Part shown: piece by piece, positions 38,128 to 52,295 of the stretch
Numbering within the stretch: the first letter of the stretch is position 1
Layout of the letters: each line of letters opens with the position of its first letter
DNA from: Corella eumyota
Taxonomy: Eukaryota; Chordata; Ascidiacea; Phlebobranchia; Corellidae
Direction of reading: 5' to 3'
Length of the DNA: 64,000 nucleotides
Assembly: GCA_963082875.1 (NCBI GenBank)
Contig: OY720101.1
Location: 1,860,001 to 1,924,000, forward strand
The notes under the pieces: model-generated
What the model was told of the DNA's origin: nothing
Seen by the model: the letters and a program-made list of their open reading frames with translations, nothing else
Databases searched by the model: none
Translations under genes and position numbers: made by a program

Positions 38128-41100
38128 TATTAATATTCATAAAAGTTATGTGCATATTACATAAAGATTGCCAAATCTTAAAATCCAAAATTAATTGCTT
38201 TATTAGATGTGCACTTGTCTAACTTAAATCCCAGATAAAGAAATTTGCAAAAAAAATTTAAAATAAAAAAGTTAGGACAAATTTTTGTTTTGGCCAGTTG
38301 GCCTTTAAGTGACCCCGGTGAGGTCATATGCATATATAATTATAAGTTTATACAAAAAATTTTTTTTTTTAAATTTGAAATTCAATTTACCAAAACAACT
38401 GCAGTAACTTTATGAACCTATTTTAAGAATATTTTTAAAAAATATTAATATTCATAAAAGTTATGTGCATATTACATAAAAATTGCCAAATCTTAAAATC
38501 CAAAATTAATTGCTTTATTAGATGCGCACTTGTCTAAGTTAAATCCCAGATAAAGAAATTTGCAAAAAAAAATTAAAATAAAAAAGTTAGGACAAATTTT
38601 TGTTTTGGCCAGTTGGCCTTTAAGTGACCCCGGTGAGGTCATATGCATATATAATTATAAGTTTATACAAAAAAAAAAAATTTTTAAATTTGAAATTCAA
38701 TTTACCAAAACAACTGCAGTAACGTTATGAACCTATTTTAAGAATATTTTTCAAAAATATCAATATTCATAAAAGTTATGTGCATATTACATAAAGATTG
38801 CCAAATCTTAAAATACAAAATTAATTGCTTTATTAGATGCGCAAATGTCTAACTTAAATTCCAGATAAAGAAATTTGCAAAAAAAATTTAAAATAAAAAA
38901 GTTAGGACAAATTTTTGTTTTGGCCAGTTGGCCTTTAAGTGACCCCGGTGAGGTCATATGCATATATAATTATAAGTTTATACAAAAAATTTTTTTTTTT
39001 AAATTTGAAATTTAATTTACCAAAACAACTGCAGTAACGTTATGAACCTATTTTAAAAATATTTTTCAAAAATATTAATATTCATAAAAGTTATGTGCAT
39101 ATTACATAAAGATTGCCAAATCTTAAAATCCAAAATTAATTGCTTTATTAGATGCTCACTTGTCTAACTTAAATCCCAGATAAAGAAATTTGCAAAAAAA
39201 ATTTAAAATAAAAAAGTTAGGACAAATTTTTGTTTTGGCCAGTTGGCCTTTAAGTGACCCCGGTGAGGTCATATGCATATATAATCATAAGTTTATACAA
39301 TTTTTTTTTTTTTTTTAATTTGAAATTCAATTTACCAAAACAACTGCAGTAACGTTATGAACCTATTTTAAGAATATTTAAAAAAAAATATTAATATTCA
39401 TAAAAGTTATGTGCATATTACATAAAGATTGCCAAATCTTAAAATCCAAAATTAATTGCTTTATTAGATGCGCAAATGTCTAACTTAAATCCCAGATAAA
39501 GAAATTTGCAAAAAAAATTTAAAATAAAAAAGTTAGGACAAATTTTTGTTTTAGCCAGTTGGCCTTTAAGTGACCCCGGTGAGGTCATATGCATATATAA
39601 TTATAACTTTATACAAAATTTTTTTTTTTGAAATTTGAAATTCAATTTACCAAAACAACTGCAGTAACGTTATGAACCTATTTTTAAAATATTTAAAAAA
39701 AATATTAATATTCATAAAAGTTATGTGCATATTACATAAAGATTGCCAAATCTTAAAATCCAAAATTAATTGCTTTATTAGATGTGCACTTGTCTAACTT
39801 AAATCCCAGATAAAGAAATTTGCAAAAAAAATTTAAAATAAAAAAGTTAGGACAAATTTTTGTTTTGGCCAGTTGGCCTTTAAGTGACCCCGGTGAGGTC
39901 ATATGCATATATAATTATAAGTTTATACAAAAAATTTTTTTTTTTAAATTTGAAATTCAATTTACCAAAACAACTGCAGTAACTTTATGAACCTATTTTA
40001 AGAATATTTTTAAAAAATATTAATATTCATAAAAGTTATGTGCATATTACATAAAAATTGCCAAATCTTAAAATCCAAAATTAATTGCTTTATTAGATGC
40101 GCACTTGTCTAAGTTAAATCCCAGATAAAGAAATTTGCAAAAAAAAATTAAAATAAAAAAGTTAGGACAAATTTTTGTTTTGGCCAGTTGGCCTTTAAGT
40201 GACCCCGGTGAGGTCATATGCATATATAATTATAAGTTTATACAAAAAAAAAAAATTTTTAAATTTGAAATTCAATTTACCAAAACAACTGCAGTAACGT
40301 TATGAACCTATTTTAAGAATATTTTTCAAAAATATCAATATTCATAAAAGTTATGTGCATATTACATAAAGATTGCCAAATCTTAAAATACAAAATTAAT
40401 TGCTTTATTAGATGCGCAAATGTCTAACTTAAATTCCAGATAAAGAAATTTGCAAAAAAAATTTAAAATAAAAAAGTTAGGACAAATTTTTGTTTTGGCC
40501 AGTTGGCCTTTAAGTGACCCCGGTGAGGTCATATGCATATATAATTATAAGTTTATACAAAAAATTTTTTTTTTTAAATTTGAAATTTAATTTACCAAAA
40601 CAACTGCAGTAACGTTATGAACCTATTTTAAAAATATTTTTCAAAAATATTAATATTCATAAAAGTTATGTGCATATTACATAAAGATTGCCAAATCTTA
40701 AAATCCAAAATTAATTGCTTTATTAGATGCTCACTTGTCTAACTTAAATCCCAGATAAAGAAATTTGCAAAAAAAATTTAAAATAAAAAAGTTAGGACAA
40801 ATTTTTGTTTTGGCCAGTTGGCCTTTAAGTGACCCCGGTGAGGTCATATGCATATATAATTATAAGTTTATACAATTTTTTTTTTTTTTTTAATTTGAAA
40901 TTCAATTTACCAAAACAACTGCAGTAACGTTATGAACCTATTTTAAGAATATTTTAAAAAAATATTAATATTCATAAAAGTTATGTGCATATTACATAAA
41001 GATTGCCAAATCTTAAAATCCAAAATTAATTGCTTTATTAGATGTGCACTTGTCTAACTTAAATCCCAGATAAAGAAATTTGCAAAAAAAATTTAAAATA

Positions 41101-42537
41101 AAAAAGTTAGGACAAATTTTTGTTTTGGCCAGTTGGCCTTTAAGTGACCCCGGTGAGGTCATATGCATATATAATTATAAGTTTATACAAAAAATTTTTT
41201 TTTTTAAATTTGAAATTCAATTTACCAAAACAACTGCAGTAACTTTATGAACCTATTTTAAGAATATTTTTAAAAAATATTAATATTCATAAAAGTTATG
41301 TGCATATTACATAAAAATTGCCAAATCTTAAAATCCAAAATTAATTGCTTTATTAGATGCGCACTTGTCTAAGTTAAATCCCAGATAAAGAAATTTGCAA
41401 AAAAAAATTAAAATAAAAAAGTTAGGACAAATTTTTGTTTTGGCCAGTTGGCCTTTAAGTGACCCCGGTGAGGTCATATGCATATATAATTATAAGTTTA
41501 TACAAAAAAAAAAAATTTTTAAATTTGAAATTCAATTTACCAAAACAACTGCAGTAACGTTATGAACCTATTTTAAGAATATTTTTCAAAAATATCAATA
41601 TTCATAAAAGTTATGTGCATATTACATAAAGATTGCCAAATCTTAAAATACAAAATTAATTGCTTTATTAGATGCGCAAATGTCTAACTTAAATTCCAGA
41701 TAAAGAAATTTGCAAAAAAAATTTAAAATAAAAAAGTTAGGACAAATTTTTGTTTTGGCCAGTTGGCCTTTAAGTGACCCCGGTGAGGTCATATGCATAT
41801 ATAATTATAAGTTTATACAAAAAATTTTTTTTTTTAAATTTGAAATTTAATTTACCAAAACAACTGCAGTAACGTTATGAACCTATTTTAAAAATATTTT
41901 TCAAAAATATTAATATTCATAAAAGTTATGTGCATATTACATAAAGATTGCCAAATCTTAAAATCCAAAATTAATTGCTTTATTAGATGCTCACTTGTCT
42001 AACTTAAATCCCAGATAAAGAAATTTGCAAAAAAAATTTAAAATAAAAAAGTTAGGACAAATTTTTGTTTTGGCCAGTTGGCCTTTAAGTGACCCCGGTG
42101 AGGTCATATGCATATATAATCATAAGTTTATACAATTTTTTTTTTTTTTTTAATTTGAAATTCAATTTACCAAAACAACTGCAGTAACGTTATGAACCTA
42201 TTTTAAGAATATTTAAAAAAAAATATTAATATTCATAAAAGTTATGTGCATATTACATAAAGATTGCCAAATCTTAAAATCCAAAATTAATTGCTTTATT
42301 AGATGCGCAAATGTCTAACTTAAATCCCAGATAAAGAAATTTGCAAAAAAAATTTAAAATAAAAAAGTTAGGACAAATTTTTGTTTTAGCCAGTTGGCCT
42401 TTAAGTGACCCCGGTGAGGTCATATGCATATATAATTATAACTTTATACAAAATTTTTTTTTTTGAAATTTGAAATTCAATTTACCAAAACAACTGCAGT
42501 AACGTTATGAACCTATTTTTAAAATATTTAAAAAAAA
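38128..42537 (+). repeat. Satellite higher-order region built on a four/five-monomer cycle
   Basis: Marker order: GTGC, GCGC/CTAAGTT, GCGCAAATG with CAATATTC, GCTC, then an optional fifth unit (GCGCAAATG with TTTTAGCCAG). The cycle reads 5 + 4 + 5 units, about 1.26 kb per four. Confidence 0.75.
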
Positions 42538-43796
42538 TATTAATATTCATAAAAGTTATGTGCATATTACATAAAAATTGCCAAATCTTAAAATCCAAAA
42601 TTAATTGCTTTATTAGATGCGCACTTGTCTAACTTAAATCCCAGATAAAAAAATTTGCAAAAAAAATTGAAAATAAAAAAGTTAGGACAAATTTTTGTTT
42701 TGGCCAGTTGGCCTTTAAGTGACCCCGGTGAGGTCATATGCATATATAATTATAAGTTTATACAAAATTTTTTTTTTTTTAAATTTGAAATTTAATTTAC
42801 CAAAACAACTGCAGTAACTTTATGAACCTATTTTAAAAATATTTTTCAAAAATATTAATATTCATAAAAGTTATGTGCATATTACATAAAGATTGCCAAA
42901 TCTTAAAATCCAAAATTAATTGCTTTATTAGATGCTCACTTGTCTAACTTAAATCGCAGATAAAGAAATTTGCAAAAAAAATTTAAAATAAAAAAGTTAG
43001 GAGAAATTTTAGTTTTAGCCAGTTGGCCTTTAAGTGACCCCGGTGAGGTCATATGCATATATAATTATAAGTTTATACAAATTTTTTTTTTTTTTTAATT
43101 TGAAATTCAATTTACCAAAACAACTGCAGTAACGTTATGAACCTATTTTAGGAATATTTTAAAAAATATTAATATTCATAAAAGTTATGTGCATATTACA
43201 TAAAAATTGCCAAATCTTAAAATCCAAAATTAATTGCTTTATTAGATGCGCACTTGTCTAACTTAAATCCCAGATAAAGAAATTTGCAAAAAAAATTTAA
43301 AATAAAAAAGTTAGGACAAATTTTTGTTTTGGCCAGTTGGCCTTTAAGTAACCCCGGTGAGGTCATATGCATATATAATTATAAATTTATACAAAAATAT
43401 TTTTTTTTTAAATTTGAAATTCATTTTACCAAAACAACTGCAGTAACGTTATGAACCTATTTTAAGAATATTTTTAAAAAATATTAATATTCATAAAAGT
43501 TATGTGCATATTACATAAAAATTGCCAAATCTTAAAATCCAAAATTAATTGCTTTATTAGATGCGCACTTGTCTAACTTAAATCCCAGATAAAGAAATTT
43601 GCAAAAAAAATTTAAAATAAAAAAGTTAGGACAAATTTTTGTTTTGGCCAGTTGGCCTTTAAGTGACCCCGGTGAGGTCATATGCATATATAATTATAAA
43701 TTTATACAAAATTTTTTTTTTTTGAAATTTGAAATTTAATTTACCAAAACAACTGCAGAAACGTTATGAACCTATTTTAAAAATATTTAAAAAAAA

Positions 43797-46316
43797 ATAT
43801 TAATATTCATAAAAGTTAGTGCTTATTACATAAAAATTGCCAAATCTTAAAATCCAAAATTAATTGCTTTATTAGATGCGCACTTGTCTAACTTAAATCC
43901 CAAATAAAGAAATTTGCAAAAAAAATTTAAAATAAAAAAGTTAGGACAAATTTTTGTTTTGGCCAGTTGGCCTTTAAGTGACCCCGGTGAGGTCATATGC
44001 ATATATAATTATAAGTTTATACAAAATTTTTTTTTTTTTAAATTTGAAATTCAATTTACCAAAACAACTGCAGTAACGTTATGGACCTATTTTAAGAATA
44101 TTTAAAAAAAATATTAATATTCATAAAAGTTATGTGCATATTACATAAAGATTGCCAAATCTTAAAATTCAAAATTAATTGCTTTATTAGATGCGCACTT
44201 GTCTAACTTAAATCCCAGATAAAGAAATTTGCAAAAAAAATTTAAAATAAAAAAGTTAGGACAAATTTTTGTTTTGGCCAGTTGGCCTTTAAGTAACCCC
44301 GGTGAGGTCATATGCATATATAATTATAAATTTATACAAAAATATTTTTTTTTTAAATTTGAAATTCATTTTACCAAAACAACTGCAGTAACGTTATGAA
44401 CCTATTTTAAGAATATTTTTAAAAAATATTAATATTCATAAAAGTTATGTGCATATTACATAAAAATTGCCAAATCTTAAAATCCAAAATTAATTGCTTT
44501 ATTAGATGCGCACTTGTCTAACTTAAATCCCAGATAAAGAAATTTGCAAAAAAAATTTAAAATAAAAAAGTTAGGACAAATTTTTGTTTTGGCCAGTTGG
44601 CCTTTAAGTGACCCCGGTGAGGTCATATGCATATATAATTATAAATTTATACAAAATTTTTTTTTTTTGAAATTTGAAATTTAATTTACCAAAACAACTG
44701 CAGAAACGTTATGAACCTATTTTAAAAATATTTAAAAAAAAATATTAATATTCATAAAAGTTAGTGCATATTACATAAAAATTGCCAAATCTTAAAATCC
44801 AAAATTAATTGCTTTATTAGATGCGCACTTGTCTAACTTAAATCCCAAATAAAGAAATTTGCAAAAAAAATTTAAAATAAAAAAGTTAGGACAAATTTTT
44901 GTTTTGGCCAGTTGGCCTTTAAGTGACCCCGGTGAGGTCATATGCATATATAATTATAAGTTTATACAAAATTTTTTTTTTTTTAAATTTGAAATTCAAT
45001 TTACCAAAACAACTGCAGTAACGTTATGGACCTATTTTAAGAATATTTTAAAAAAATATTAATATTCATAAAAGTTATGTGCATATTACATAAAGATTGC
45101 CAAATCTTAAAATTCAAAATTAATTGCTTTATTAGATGCGCACTTGTCTAACTTAAATCCCAGATAAAGAAATTTGCAAAAAAAATTTAAAATAAAAAAG
45201 TTAGGACAAATTTTTGTTTTGGCCAGTTGGCCTTTAAGTAACCCCGGTGAGGTCATATGCATATATAATTATAAATTTATACAAAAATATTTTTTTTTTT
45301 AATTTGAAATTCATTTTACCAAAACAACTGCAGTAACGTTATGAACCTATTTTTAAAATATTTAAAAAAAATATTAATATTCATAAAAGTTATGTGCATA
45401 TTACATAAAAATTGCCAAATCTTAAAATTCAAAATGAATTGCTTTATTAGATGCGCATTTGTCTAACTTAAATCCCAGATAAAGAAATTTGCAAAAAAAA
45501 TTTAAAATAAAAAAGTTAGGACAAATTTTTGTTTTGGCCAGTTGGCCTTTAAGTGACCCCGGTGAGGTCATATGCATATATAATTATAACTTTATACAAC
45601 ATTTTTTTTTTTAAATTTGAAATTCAATTTACCAAAACAACTGCAGTAACGTTATGAACCTATTTTTAAAATATTTAAAAAAAATATTAATATTCATAAA
45701 AGTTATGTGCATATTACATAAAAATTGCCAAATCTTAAAATCCAAAATTAATTGCTTTATTAGATGCGCACTTGTCTAACTTAAATCCCAGATAAAAAAA
45801 TTTGCAAAAAAAATTTAAAATAAAAAAGTTAGGACAAATTTTTGTTTTGGCCAGTTGGCCTTTAAGTGACCCCGGTGAGGTCATATGCATATATAATTAT
45901 AAGTTTATACAAAATTTTTTTTTTTTTAAATTTGAAATTTAATTTACCAAAACAACTGCAGTAACTTTATGAACCTATTTTAAAAATATTTTTCAAAAAT
46001 ATTAATATTCATAAAAGTTATGTGCATATTACATAAAGATTGCCAAATCTTAAAATCCAAAATTAATTGCTTTATTAGATGCTCACTTGTCTAACTTAAA
46101 TCGCAGATAAAGAAATTTGCAAAAAAAATTTAAAATAAAAAAGTTAGGACAAATTTTTGTTTTGGCCAGTTGGCCTTTAAGTGACCCCGGTGAGGTCATA
46201 TGCATATATAATTATAAGTTTATACAAAATTTTTTTTTTTTGAAATTTGAAATTTAATTTACCAAAACAACTGCAGAAACGTTATGAACCTATTTTAAAA
46301 ATATTTAAAAAAAAAT
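43797..46316 (+). repeat. Satellite eight-monomer higher-order unit, copy 1
   Basis: About 2.52 kb. Marker changes in order: AAAGTTAGTGC with CCCAAATAAAG; ATGGACC then AAAATTCAAAATT with AAGTAACCCC; a unit before CTGCAGAAACG; the first two again; AAAATTCAAAATG with GCGCATTTG; GATAAAAAAATTTGC; AAATCGCAG. The whole set recurs at 46317 and 49778. Confidence 0.82.
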
Positions 46317-48832
46317 ATTAATATTCATAAAAGTTAGTGCATATTACATAAAAATTGCCAAATCTTAAAATCCAAAATTAATTGCTTTATTAGATGCGCA
46401 CTTGTCTAACTTAAATCCCAAATAAAGAAATTTGCAAAAAAAATTTAAAATAAAAAAGTTAGGACAAATTTTTGTTTTGGCCAGTTGGCCTTTAAGTGAC
46501 CCCGGTGAGGTCATATGCATATATAATTATAAGTTTATACAAAATTTTTTTTTTTTTAAATTTGAAATTCAATTTACCAAAACAACTGCAGTAACGTTAT
46601 GGACCTATTTTAAGAATATTTAAAAAAAATATTAATATTCATAAAAGTTATGTGCATATTACATAAAGATTGCCAAATCTTAAAATTCAAAATTAATTGC
46701 TTTATTAGATGCGCACTTGTCTAACTTAAATCCCAGATAAAGAAATTTGCAAAAAAAATTTAAAATAAAAAAGTTAGGACAAATTTTTGTTTTGGCCAGT
46801 TGGCCTTTAAGTAACCCCGGTGAGGTCATATGCATATATAATTATAAATTTATACAAAAATATTTTTTTTTGAAATTTGAAATTCATTTTACCAAAACAA
46901 CTGCAGTAACGTTATGAACCTATTTTAAGAATATTTTTAAAAAATATTAATATTCATAAAAGTTATGTGCATATTACATAAAAATTGCCAAATCTTAAAA
47001 TCCAAAATTAATTGCTTTATTAGATGCGCACTTGTCTAACTTAAATCCCAGATAAAGAAATTTGCAAAAAAAATTTAAAATAAAAAAGTTAGGACAAATT
47101 TTTGTTTTGGCCAGTTGGCCTTTAAGTGACCCCGGTGAGGTCATATGCATATATAATTATAAATTTATACAAAATTTTTTTTTTTTGAAATTTGAAATTT
47201 AATTTACCAAAACAACTGCAGAAACGTTATGAACCTATTTTAAAAATATTTAAAAAAAAATATTAATATTCATAAAAGTTAGTGCATATTACATAAAAAT
47301 TGCCAAATCTTAAAATCCAAAATTAATTGCTTTATTAGATGCGCACTTGTCTAACTTAAATCCCAAATAAAGAAATTTGCAAAAAAAATTTAAAATAAAA
47401 AAGTTAGGACAAATTTTTGTTTTGGCCAGTTGGCCTTTAAGTGACCCCGGTGAGGTCATATGCATATATAATTATAAGTTTATACAAAATTTTTTTTTTT
47501 TTAAATTTGAAATTCAATTTACCAAAACAACTGCAGTAACGTTATGGACCTATTTTAAGAATATTTTAAAAAAATATTAATATTCATAAAAGTTATGTGC
47601 ATATTACATAAAGATTGCCAAATCTTAAAATTCAAAATTAATTGCTTTATTAGATGCGCACTTGTCTAACTTAAATCCCAGATAAAGAAATTTGCAAAAA
47701 AAATTTAAAATAAAAAAGTTAGGACAAATTTTTGTTTTGGCCAGTTGGCCTTTAAGTAACCCCGGTGAGGTCATATGCATATATAATTATAAATTTATAC
47801 AAAAATATTTTTTTTTTTAATTTGAAATTCATTTTACCAAAACAACTGCAGTAACGTTATGAACCTATTTTTAAAATATTTAAAAAAAATATTAATATTC
47901 ATAAAAGTTATGTGCATATTACATAAAAATTGCCAAATCTTAAAATTCAAAATGAATTGCTTTATTAGATGCGCATTTGTCTAACTTAAATCCCAGATAA
48001 AGAAATTTGCAAAAAAAATTTAAAATAAAAAAGTTAGGACAAATTTTTGTTTTGGCCAGTTGGCCTTTAAGTGACCCCGGTGAGGTCATATGCATATATA
48101 ATTATAACTTTATACAACATTTTTTTTTTTAAATTTGAAATTCAATTTACCAAAACAACTGCAGTAACGTTATGAACCTATTTTTAAAATATTTAAAAAA
48201 AATATTAATATTCATAAAAGTTATGTGCATATTACATAAAAATTGCCAAATCTTAAAATCCAAAATTAATTGCTTTATTAGATGCGCACTTGTCTAACTT
48301 AAATCCCAGATAAAAAAATTTGCAAAAAAAATTTAAAATAAAAAAGTTAGGACAAATTTTTGTTTTGGCCAGTTGGCCTTTAAGTGACCCCGGTGAGGTC
48401 ATATGCATATATAATTATAAGTTTATACAAAATTTTTTTTTTTTTAAATTTGAAATTTAATTTACCAAAACAACTGCAGTAACTTTATGAACCTATTTTA
48501 AAAATATTTTTCAAAAATATTAATATTCATAAAAGTTATGTGCATATTACATAAAGATTGCCAAATCTTAAAATCCAAAATTAATTGCTTTATTAGATGC
48601 TCACTTGTCTAACTTAAATCGCAGATAAAGAAATTTGCAAAAAAAATTTAAAATAAAAAAGTTAGGACAAATTTTTGTTTTGGCCAGTTGGCCTTTAAGT
48701 GACCCCGGTGAGGTCATATGCATATATAATTATAAGTTTATACAAAATTTTTTTTTTTTTAAATTTGAAATTCAATTTACCAAAACAACTGCAGTAACGT
48801 TATGGACCTATTTTAAGAATATTTTAAAAAAA
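46317..48832 (+). repeat. Satellite eight-monomer higher-order unit, copy 2
   Basis: Same order and diagnostic changes as the unit at 43797, directly adjoining it, about 2.52 kb. Confidence 0.82.
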
Positions 48833-49777
48833 TATTAATATTCATAAAAGTTATGTGCATATTACATAAAGATTGCCAAATCTTAAAATTCAAAATTAAT
48901 TGCTTTATTAGATGCGCACTTGTCTAACTTAAATCGCAGATAAAGAAATTTGCAAAAAAAATTTAAAATAAAAAAGTTAGGACAAATTTTTGTTTTGGCC
49001 AGTTGGCCTTTAAGTGACCCCGGTGAGGTCATATGCATATATAATTATAAGTTTATACAAAATTTTTTTTTTTTTAAATTTGAAATTCAATTTACCAAAA
49101 CAACTGCAGTAACGTTATGGACCTATTTTAAGAATATTTAAAAAAAATATTAATATTCATAAAAGTTATGTGCATATTACATAAAGATTGCCAAATCTTA
49201 AAATTCAAAATTAATTGCTTTATTAGATGCGCACTTGTCTAACTTAAATCCCAGATAAAGAAATTTGCAAAAAAAATTTAAAATAAAAAAGTTAGGACAA
49301 ATTTTTGTTTTGGCCAGTTGGCCTTTAAGTAACCCCGGTGAGGTCATATGCATATATAATTATAAATTTATACAAAAATATTTTTTTTTTAAATTTGAAA
49401 TTCATTTTACCAAAACAACTGCAGTAACGTTATGAACCTATTTTAAGAATATTTTTAAAAAATATTAATATTCATAAAAGTTATGTGCATATTACATAAA
49501 AATTGCCAAATCTTAAAATCCAAAATTAATTGCTTTATTAGATGCGCACTTGTCTAACTTAAATCCCAGATAAAGAAATTTGCAAAAAAAATTTAAAATA
49601 AAAAAGTTAGGACAAATTTTTGTTTTGGCCAGTTGGCCTTTAAGTGACCCCGGTGAGGTCATATGCATATATAATTATAAATTTATACAAAATTTTTTTT
49701 TTTTGAAATTTGAAATTTAATTTACCAAAACAACTGCAGAAACGTTATGAACCTATTTTAAAAATATTTAAAAAAAA

Positions 49778-52295
49778 ATATTAATATTCATAAAAGTTAG
49801 TGCATATTACATAAAAATTGCCAAATCTTAAAATCCAAAATTAATTGCTTTATTAGATGCGCACTTGTCTAACTTAAATCCCAAATAAAGAAATTTGCAA
49901 AAAAAATTTAAAATAAAAAAGTTAGGACAAATTTTTGTTTTGGCCAGTTGGCCTTTAAGTGACCCCGGTGAGGTCATATGCATATATAATTATAAGTTTA
50001 TACAAAATTTTTTTTTTTTTAAATTTGAAATTCAATTTACCAAAACAACTGCAGTAACGTTATGGACCTATTTTAAGAATATTTAAAAAAAATATTAATA
50101 TTCATAAAAGTTATGTGCATATTACATAAAGATTGCCAAATCTTAAAATTCAAAATTAATTGCTTTATTAGATGCGCACTTGTCTAACTTAAATCCCAGA
50201 TAAAGAAATTTGCAAAAAAAATTTAAAATAAAAAAGTTAGGACAAATTTTTGTTTTGGCCAGTTGGCCTTTAAGTAACCCCGGTGAGGTCATATGCATAT
50301 ATAATTATAAATTTATACAAAAATATTTTTTTTTTAAATTTGAAATTCATTTTACCAAAACAACTGCAGTAACGTTATGAACCTATTTTAAGAATATTTT
50401 TAAAAAATATTAATATTCATAAAAGTTATGTGCATATTACATAAAAATTGCCAAATCTTAAAATCCAAAATTAATTGCTTTATTAGATGCGCACTTGTCT
50501 AACTTAAATCCCAGATAAAGAAATTTGCAAAAAAAATTTAAAATAAAAAAGTTAGGACAAATTTTTGTTTTGGCCAGTTGGCCTTTAAGTGACCCCGGTG
50601 AGGTCATATGCATATATAATTATAAATTTATACAAAATTTTTTTTTTTTGAAATTTGAAATTTAATTTACCAAAACAACTGCAGAAACGTTATGAACCTA
50701 TTTTAAAAATATTTAAAAAAAAATATTAATATTCATAAAAGTTAGTGCATATTACATAAAAATTGCCAAATCTTAAAATCCAAAATTAATTGCTTTATTA
50801 GATGCGCACTTGTCTAACTTAAATCCCAAATAAAGAAATTTGCAAAAAAAATTTAAAATAAAAAAGTTAGGACAAATTTTTGTTTTGGCCAGTTGGCCTT
50901 TAAGTGACCCCGGTGAGGTCATATGCATATATAATTATAAGTTTATACAAAATTTTTTTTTTTTTAAATTTGAAATTCAATTTACCAAAACAACTGCAGT
51001 AACGTTATGGACCTATTTTAAGAATATTTTAAAAAAATATTAATATTCATAAAAGTTATGTGCATATTACATAAAGATTGCCAAATCTTAAAATTCAAAA
51101 TTAATTGCTTTATTAGATGCGCACTTGTCTAACTTAAATCCCAGATAAAGAAATTTGCAAAAAAAATTTAAAATAAAAAAGTTAGGACAAATTTTTGTTT
51201 TGGCCAGTTGGCCTTTAAGTAACCCCGGTGAGGTCATATGCATATATAATTATAAATTTATACAAAAATATTTTTTTTTTTAATTTGAAATTCATTTTAC
51301 CAAAACAACTGCAGTAACGTTATGAACCTATTTTTAAAATATTTAAAAAAAATATTAATATTCATAAAAGTTATGTGCATATTACATAAAAATTGCCAAA
51401 TCTTAAAATTCAAAATGAATTGCTTTATTAGATGCGCATTTGTCTAACTTAAATCCCAGATAAAGAAATTTGCAAAAAAAATTTAAAATAAAAAAGTTAG
51501 GACAAATTTTTGTTTTGGCCAGTTGGCCTTTAAGTGACCCCGGTGAGGTCATATGCATATATAATTATAACTTTATACAACATTTTTTTTTTTAAATTTG
51601 AAATTCAATTTACCAAAACAACTGCAGTAACGTTATGAACCTATTTTTAAAATATTTAAAAAAAATATTAATATTCATAAAAGTTATGTGCATATTACAT
51701 AAAAATTGCCAAATCTTAAAATCCAAAATTAATTGCTTTATTAGATGCGCACTTGTCTAACTTAAATCCCAGATAAAAAAATTTGCAAAAAAAATTTAAA
51801 ATAAAAAAGTTAGGACAAATTTTTGTTTTGGCCAGTTGGCCTTTAAGTGACCCCGGTGAGGTCATATGCATATATAATTATAAGTTTATACAAAATTTTT
51901 TTTTTTTTAAATTTGAAATTTAATTTACCAAAACAACTGCAGTAACTTTATGAACCTATTTTAAAAATATTTTTCAAAAATATTAATATTCATAAAAGTT
52001 ATGTGCATATTACATAAAGATTGCCAAATCTTAAAATCCAAAATTAATTGCTTTATTAGATGCTCACTTGTCTAACTTAAATCGCAGATAAAGAAATTTG
52101 CAAAAAAAATTTAAAATAAAAAAGTTAGGAGAAATTTTTGTTTTAGCCAGTTGGCCTTTAAGTGACCCCGGTGAGGTCATATGCATATATAATTATAAGT
52201 TTATACAAATTTTTTTTTTTTTTTAATTTGAAATTCAATTTACCAAAACAACTGCAGTAACGTTATGAACCTATTTTAGGAATATTTTAAAAAAT
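49778..52295 (+). repeat. Satellite eight-monomer higher-order unit, copy 3
   Basis: Same order as the units at 43797 and 46317, after a three-monomer spacer (48833-49777). Its last monomer carries GGAGAAATTT and TTTTAGCCAG. These also mark the monomer near 42853, linking the two ends of this part of the array. Confidence 0.8.

Noticed and set aside
43914-51043. Eight recurring 63-67 codon open frames in the satellite
   Set aside because: They all start at TTG rather than ATG, occur only where homopolymer lengths keep the frame open, and are just the same monomer read again. No coding evidence.
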